Below, one piece after another: positions 13,132 through 17,051 of a stretch of DNA of 17,051 bases (its first letter is position 1; the number at the start of each line of letters is the position of its first letter). The notes beneath the pieces were generated by a model, which was given only the letters and a program-made list of their open reading frames with translations, did no database searches and was not told the DNA's origin. This DNA is from Thoreauomyces humboldtii (lineage: Eukaryota; Chytridiomycota; Chytridiomycetes; Spizellomycetales; Powellomycetaceae). Position numbers and translations under genes: made by a program. The stretch is from NCBI GenBank assembly GCA_027596035.1, contig JADGJA010000489.1, positions 1 to 17,051 on the forward strand, read 5' to 3'.

Positions 13132-14511
13132 ATGGCCAAACTACGAGGGAAGCAGGGCGTCAGCCGCAGAGTGCTCCTCCTACTCGCCATCCTCATCGCA
13201 ACATTTACATTCTGGCGCGCCGGTACCTTCATGAACAGGCAGCTAATGAGCTTGGAACCCGCACCGGGCTCAAAAATTGGAGAACCCAAAAACCGCTGTC
13301 TTCGTCTTCCACTTCGAGTGAGCTGCAAGCAGAGGGAGCAGACATTGTCTATTCCTTCACGCGTCCCCGTAAACCCAATGTTCTCACGGCCATGCTTGTC
13401 ATGGGCACGAGACCCGAGGTCATCAAGATGTTCCCTATCGTCAAAGAGCTACGAGATCGAGGTCTCAACGTCATTGTCTGCATGACTGGTCAGCACGAGG
13501 AGATGACGAGCTCCCTCGTCACACTTTTCAAACTCGATCCCGACATCAACCTGAAGGTTATGAAGACGGCCCAGGGACTCAATGCCCTCGCGGAGAGACT
13601 ACAGGCGAGGCTTGCAAAGGCTGTAGCAGAAGTCAAACCCGATTGGCTGCTGGTACAAGGCGACACCACCAGCGCCTTGATGGCGGCACTCGTGGCGTTC
13701 CACGAGAACGTGGCCGTCGCTCACGTCGAAGCTGGCCTGAGGACATACATCCGCGACTCTCCTTTTCCCGAGGAGATGAACAGACGACTCATCAGTTCCC
13801 TCGCCAGCCTCCATTTCGCTCCCACCCAGCACTCATACGACCATCTGAGAGGTGAAGGGCTGCCGCGAGAGACCCTACATATCACGGGCAACACGGGGAT
13901 CGATGCCCTGCAGTGGGTGGCGGCTATGGATACCTCTCCTGAAGTGCAGACTCTTTTGGACACTATCCTTGTCACGCCGGTGGAAAACGGCAACGCAGCA
14001 AAACCACGTGTCCTGCTAGTCACGACGCATCGACGGGAGAACTTAGGGGAACCCATGATCCACATCTGTAAAGCAGTCAAACGTCTCGTGACGGATGTCA
14101 AGGACGTCGTGGTCGTCTTTCCCGTGCATTTAAATCCGGCGGTGCAGAAGATTGTGAAAGAGCATCTCGAGGGCGTACCCCGCGTCCTCCTCATAAAGCC
14201 GCTATCCTACGAGTTCTTTGCGAAGCTACTCAATATCACTACGCTGGTCATGACAGATTCGGGCGGAATTCAGGAGGAGGTCACGGCCTTTTCCGTGCCA
14301 GCGTTGGTTCTGCGGAGGGACACGGAACGGCCATAAGGAATCGAGGCCGGGGCTGCCAAGTTGGTTGGGACCGAGGAGGAGGCCATCTACTCCGAGGCAC
14401 ATCGATTGCTGACGGACCCAGCCGCCCTCGCCGCAATGTCAGTTCACTCCTTCCCATATGGGGATGGGACTGCCGCGCGAAAGATTGCTGATCTGCTATT
14501 GGAGGTCAAAC
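13132..14511 (+). CDS. wecB: UDP-GlcNAc 2-epimerase module (5' part of fused gene, in-frame TAA)
   Basis: Bacterial-type non-hydrolysing UDP-N-acetylglucosamine 2-epimerase, which interconverts UDP-GlcNAc and UDP-ManNAc. The ATG at 13132 opens a short basic segment, then a hydrophobic stretch (VLLLLAILIATFTFW), suggesting a type II Golgi or ER anchor. The enzyme frame runs from about 13330. Family residues are present: MGTRPEVIKM; VQGDTTS (Asp); AHVEAGLRT (Glu); PFPEEMNRR (Glu); TTHRREN (His); MTDSGGIQEE for UDP. These match the D95, E117, E131 and H213 positions of E. coli WecB. After DTERP a TAA (14334-14336) stands where relatives carry Glu, yet GIEAG and the terminal MSVHSFPYGDGTAARKI helix follow unbroken. 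A consensus donor at 14512 links to the glycosyltransferase. The N-terminal frame change is solved by an intron at 13223-13329 (107 nt, phase kept) or by an indel. The enzyme call is firm; expression as a working protein is not. Confidence 0.82.
14334..14336 (+). other. in-frame TAA inside the epimerase domain
   Basis: TAA follows ACG GAA CGG CCA and precedes GGA ATC GAG GCC, with conserved epimerase sequence on both sides. Relatives have Glu here (ERPE), so a single G-to-T change from GAA explains it. No GT-AG intron can remove it without deleting conserved residues. In the fused-gene model it is codon 366 of about 950. Confidence 0.85.
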
Positions 14512-14582
14512 GTAAGGAGTTCTGATAGCCGCGCTGGCAAAGCTGGCACTGCGACTAACGATGCTTTCCCATCCCACCCCAG
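14512..14582 (+). other. predicted intron joining epimerase to glycosyltransferase
   Basis: The donor is GTAAGG, a CTAAC branch-point match lies at 14555-14559 about 23 nt before the acceptor, and a pyrimidine-rich tract ends in CCCCAG at 14582. The length is 71 nt, typical for this window. Removing it joins a phase-1 codon (C plus CA) so that the epimerase frame continues straight into the glycosyltransferase frame. It also removes the TGA at 14523 that would otherwise end the epimerase. Confidence 0.7.
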
Positions 14583-16159
14583 CAACCACTGCCACGCATG
14601 TCGCGACCATCGACGCATCCGTTGACCTTTCAAAAGACCTGCAGTGGACTTTGCCGCCCAAACCCGTCCCTGTCCAACCACTGACGCTGAAGGAACTTCT
14701 CGCCCTTCCTTCGGCGTTTCCTGCCAATGGGGACGGGGAGGGTAAAAATGGCTACACGGCCATTGTAGCATCGTACAAGCGACCGTACATCATTCATCGG
14801 ATCCTGGACGCCATCATGAACCAGACGGTCGCTCCGCAGGAAGTGTGGGTGAGCGTGTTTGCTTCCCCCTTCGAGAACGAGACGCGTGCCGCTGTCGAGT
14901 CCTACACCCATCCCTTGAATATTCCTGTCAAGCTTGTCATGGGCAAACCACAGCTCAAGTATTGGGCAAGGTTCCAGCTGGGTCTGCAGGCGCCCACAAA
15001 GTACACTGTTTACTTTGACGACGACTGCCTGCCGGGGTCCAACGCCCTGCGGAATTTTCTTCATGTCCAAAACGTCAAGGACGGGGAGTACCGTGGCCTC
15101 TACGGCAAAAAGGGACATGTCAGTCCGGTACAGGACGCAGATAATAGAAAGGCGGACTACATTGACGCCTGGCAGCTCGAACCCGAGCGCATCACCCGAG
15201 CGGACGTCGTAGGCGGGATCTGGTTCGTCGAAACCCGATGGGTTGAACTCCTGTGGCACGAGACCCCAGTCTCTTACCTTACCGGAGAAGACTTCCATCT
15301 CACCTATGTCCTGCAAAAGTACGGTGACATACCCACCTACGTCTTTCCTGTCGACAAGGCCGATCCCACCTCGCTTCTCCACAGTCCGGACTACTGGGAG
15401 ATCTCAGCGGCGGGCGACACAACTCAGGCCGCCGAAGGGAATGCTTTCAACGCGGCCTGGCTCAGGGAACACCTCTCCCGCGTTCACTTCCAACGCGGAA
15501 CGGTCCGAGCCAGGACCCCGGAGATGTGGAGACCCAATGAGGTCCGCGTGTTGTTCCTGGTGGACTCTATCGACGATGCCAAAGCTTTTACAACCCTCCA
15601 CAGTACCCTATCCAAGGTTTCAGACCTTGGTTTCAAAAAGAACGAGAAAGTGCGCATGTTTCCCGTTCTTACGGGCCGGTCTCCACAAAAGGAGACCCTT
15701 GCACAACTTGGCCTCGACTGGGACGTCGAGAAGGGAACCACGGACGTGTTCGACCTCGAGATTTCGACCCACTTCTACGGTACCGCTTCCCGACCTTCCC
15801 GCGATGTCGACGTAGCGACTTCCGTTATGATGGGATTTCGGCAGGTGCTGGAGAATGTCCAACCCCATCTCGTGGTTGTCCACTGGCCTTTCGAAGGCCA
15901 GAACGTTGCGGCGGTGGCCGCCGCGTCCACGGCAAACTTCAACGCCTTCCCCGTTGTGGGCTGGAACGGCGGAAGTGCGCCGGGCGTGCACGCTGGAGCT
16001 GTCTCCCTTGGAAGCAACGCTTCAGTCTCGGGATCGCAATCTTTCCGGTACGGCGGATCCCTTGTGAGTGCATTGTGCTCCACGACCGCAGAGGTTCGAA
16101 CAATCCTGGAGCATGTCCTCAAGGCGGAGAGCGCTTCGGCACCTCAGATCTCTGCCTGA
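14561..16159 (+). CDS. GT-A glycosyltransferase with degenerate epimerase-like tail (3' part of fused gene)
   Basis: A single uninterrupted frame of 532 codons from the first ATG. In the preferred model its exon starts at 14583 as the continuation of the epimerase gene, because the ATG at 14561 lies inside a well-formed intron. Residues 64-270 (counted from 14561) resemble a family 2-like GT-A transferase: GYTAIVASYKRP nucleotide-binding strand, VYFDDDCLPG with a metal-binding DDD at 153-155, GGIWFVETRW, and TGEDFHLTYVL with an ED pair at 243-244. The acceptor is unknown; UDP-ManNAc as donor is inferred only from the fusion. Residues about 327-475 look like the N-terminal Rossmann half of an epimerase (VRVLFLVDS, FPVLTGRSPQK, VQPHLVVVHWPFEG), but with the catalytic GDTT and HVEAG replaced. 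No signal peptide of its own. It ends in TGA. The transferase fold is a good call, its specificity is not. Confidence 0.75.
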   Translation: MLSHPTPATTATHVATIDASVDLSKDLQWTLPPKPVPVQPLTLKELLALPSAFPANGDGEGKNGYTAIVASYKRPYIIHRILDAIMNQTVAPQEVWVSVFASPFENETRAAVESYTHPLNIPVKLVMGKPQLKYWARFQLGLQAPTKYTVYFDDDCLPGSNALRNFLHVQNVKDGEYRGLYGKKGHVSPVQDADNRKADYIDAWQLEPERITRADVVGGIWFVETRWVELLWHETPVSYLTGEDFHLTYVLQKYGDIPTYVFPVDKADPTSLLHSPDYWEISAAGDTTQAAEGNAFNAAWLREHLSRVHFQRGTVRARTPEMWRPNEVRVLFLVDSIDDAKAFTTLHSTLSKVSDLGFKKNEKVRMFPVLTGRSPQKETLAQLGLDWDVEKGTTDVFDLEISTHFYGTASRPSRDVDVATSVMMGFRQVLENVQPHLVVVHWPFEGQNVAAVAAASTANFNAFPVVGWNGGSAPGVHAGAVSLGSNASVSGSQSFRYGGSLVSALCSTTAEVRTILEHVLKAESASAPQISA

Positions 16160-16598
16160 ATACGTGGGATATTCGAAAAAACAGCTTTTGTTTTTTTCTC
16201 GGATAATTTGGTGCACATTTTATTTTTTCATTGATATCGAATGCGTTGCTATCGCGTTCCAGAGGGCAGAATGGGCGAGCTGGAAAGCAGAGCATAGTAT
16301 GTCAGCAAGCTCCTGCTTAGCATCCCTGAAGTCTACCTTCTTGTTATCTGTCATCTTGCGACCTGATCTCCAGGCCGTCCTTTCTCCTGGCATAATCTTC
16401 TAATGTTACGTCAAGAGCTGCTTTCCCAGCATTCTAGATGGCGCCTACCGAGAACCCTGTGATCTCCTCGTGAACGCAAATAACGTTCAGAGCCTAGAGC
16501 TCGAGGACATGCAGGGTATATGAATACCAGGGCATTGAGAAGCGGGTCCCTTGAATGTAGTAAAGACCCTCATTTGCTTACTCGGAAAGCGTCGTTCA
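16160..16598. other. convergent intergenic region
   Basis: About 440 nt between the end of the glycosyltransferase and the end of the small minus-strand gene, so it should contain two converging 3' UTRs. There is a T-rich stretch at about 16185-16232 just after the glycosyltransferase stop. I see no conserved protein, RNA gene or repeat in it. Confidence 0.4.
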
Positions 16599-16932
16599 TC
16601 ATGCTCCCTGGCGCTTCAGCTTTCTAATGAGCTCGTCCTTCTCTTCCCGTAACCGCTTGCGCTCGTCGAGCACAGCTATTACGCACTGTTCCTGAAGTTC
16701 CACAAGTACAAAGTTATTCAGTTTTAGGAGTAGATGAGAAGGGATATGGATCTCCAAGGAAGACAGTGCATCTTATCGTGTCGGATGAAAGTTCCGGAAA
16801 GGGTCAGATGAAAGGGCTGCCCTACGAACCAATTTGAACCGATGAACGAAGGAGGGACCGATGTGCAAGTAGAAGAAAAGACATAGGGTGCTGGGTCTGG
16901 AATTCTTCAGATTGGTAAACCTGGGAAAGCAT
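16599..16932 (-). CDS. small coiled-coil protein, unknown function
   Basis: I do not recognise this protein. Two minus-strand exons, 16932-16830 and 16771-16599, separated by a 58-nt GT-AG intron (donor GTTCGT, acceptor ATAAG), give 276 nt (91 aa), ending GGA GCA TGA. An in-frame ATG at 16884 would give 75 aa; an in-frame stop lies upstream of 16932. The protein has hydrophobic heptads through the middle (SHLLLKLNNFVLVELQEQ) and a strongly charged amphipathic C-terminal helix (DERKRLREEKDELIRKL), typical of a small subunit that assembles through coiled coils. Support is the clean phase across the intron and the non-random composition; no homology could be tested. The first exon overlaps, in antisense, the start of the plus-strand gene that leaves the window. 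Confidence 0.45.
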
Positions 16933-17051
16933 TTGGGAAGGTCGTGCAGACGAAAGTTAAGCAGAAGCCCGTTGCTAAACGAAAACTCGTCGAGGACTCT
17001 CCTCGTGCTCCTACTCCCAAAAAGGCGAAGAGCGAATCGAAAACGGAACCG
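16842..17051 (+). CDS. basic, probably nuclear protein, 5' part (runs off window)
   Basis: The last 141 nt (16911-17051) read as an open, Lys/Pro/Ser-rich frame ending in RAPTPKKAKSESKTEP, with basic clusters (AKRKL, PKKAK) like nuclear localisation signals in a disordered tail. There is no Met in this frame after the stop at 16884-16886, so an upstream exon is needed. The best candidate is a short first exon from the ATG at 16842 with a donor at 16863 or 16869 and the acceptor TTCTTCAG ending at 16910; both donors keep frame, but the intron would be only 42-48 nt, shorter than the others here. The gene is incomplete and its product is unknown. Confidence 0.45.

Noticed and set aside
14334..14336. 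Reassignment of TAA to Glu (variant genetic code)
   Set aside because: If TAA coded for Glu, in-frame TAA should recur in other genes. None is seen in the exons of phosphoglucomutase, SUN, SPAG17-like or LPMO-like genes, so a point mutation or error is simpler.
14630..15382. 250-codon minus-strand open frame
   Set aside because: Antisense to the glycosyltransferase, whose motifs and length are far better supported; a shadow of GC-rich coding sequence.

Overview
The window is eukaryotic. Genes on both strands are split by short GT-AG introns, mostly 55-86 nt, some with CTAAC- or CTGAC-like branch points. The gene set points to a zoosporic (flagellated) fungus of chytrid type. It has a SPAG17/PF6-like axonemal central-pair protein, which only flagellated lineages keep, together with fungal-type secreted and nuclear-envelope genes. 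The species cannot be named from this sequence.

Layout. (1) Positions 211-2309, minus strand: a complete seven-exon phosphoglucomutase of 555 aa. (2) Positions 2679-5040, plus: a four-exon SUN-domain nuclear-envelope protein of 706 aa, divergent from the mutase. (3) Positions 5365-11017, plus: a 15-exon SPAG17-like flagellar protein of about 1,566 aa. (4) Positions 11610-12560, plus: a three-exon secreted protein of 277 aa whose predicted mature N-terminus is His, as in lytic polysaccharide monooxygenases (LPMO-like, chitin-binding type-4). (5) Positions 13132-16159, plus: a membrane-anchored gene joining a bacterial-type non-hydrolysing UDP-GlcNAc 2-epimerase to a GT-A glycosyltransferase, followed by a second, degenerate epimerase-like half domain. 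(6) Positions 16599-16932, minus: a small two-exon coiled-coil protein, tentative. (7) From about 16911 to the end, plus: the 5' part of a basic, probably nuclear protein that runs off the window.

The most notable locus is number 5. The epimerase frame carries all four catalytic positions. It is followed by a 71-nt intron with a consensus donor and branch point that joins it in phase to the glycosyltransferase, predicting one fused enzyme of about 950 codons. A TAA replaces a normally conserved Glu codon at 14334-14336, between intact flanking sequence. The locus is therefore a recent nonsense allele, a sequencing error, or a readthrough case. There is also an unresolved frame change near the N-terminus, explained either by a 107-nt intron or by an indel. 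No rRNA, tRNA, CRISPR array or mobile element was recognised.

The genes do not form a single pathway. Phosphoglucomutase makes glucose-1-phosphate for UDP-glucose and wall glucan. The epimerase-transferase would divert UDP-GlcNAc to a ManNAc-type sugar. The LPMO-like protein acts outside the cell. The SUN and SPAG17 genes belong to the nuclear envelope and the axoneme.
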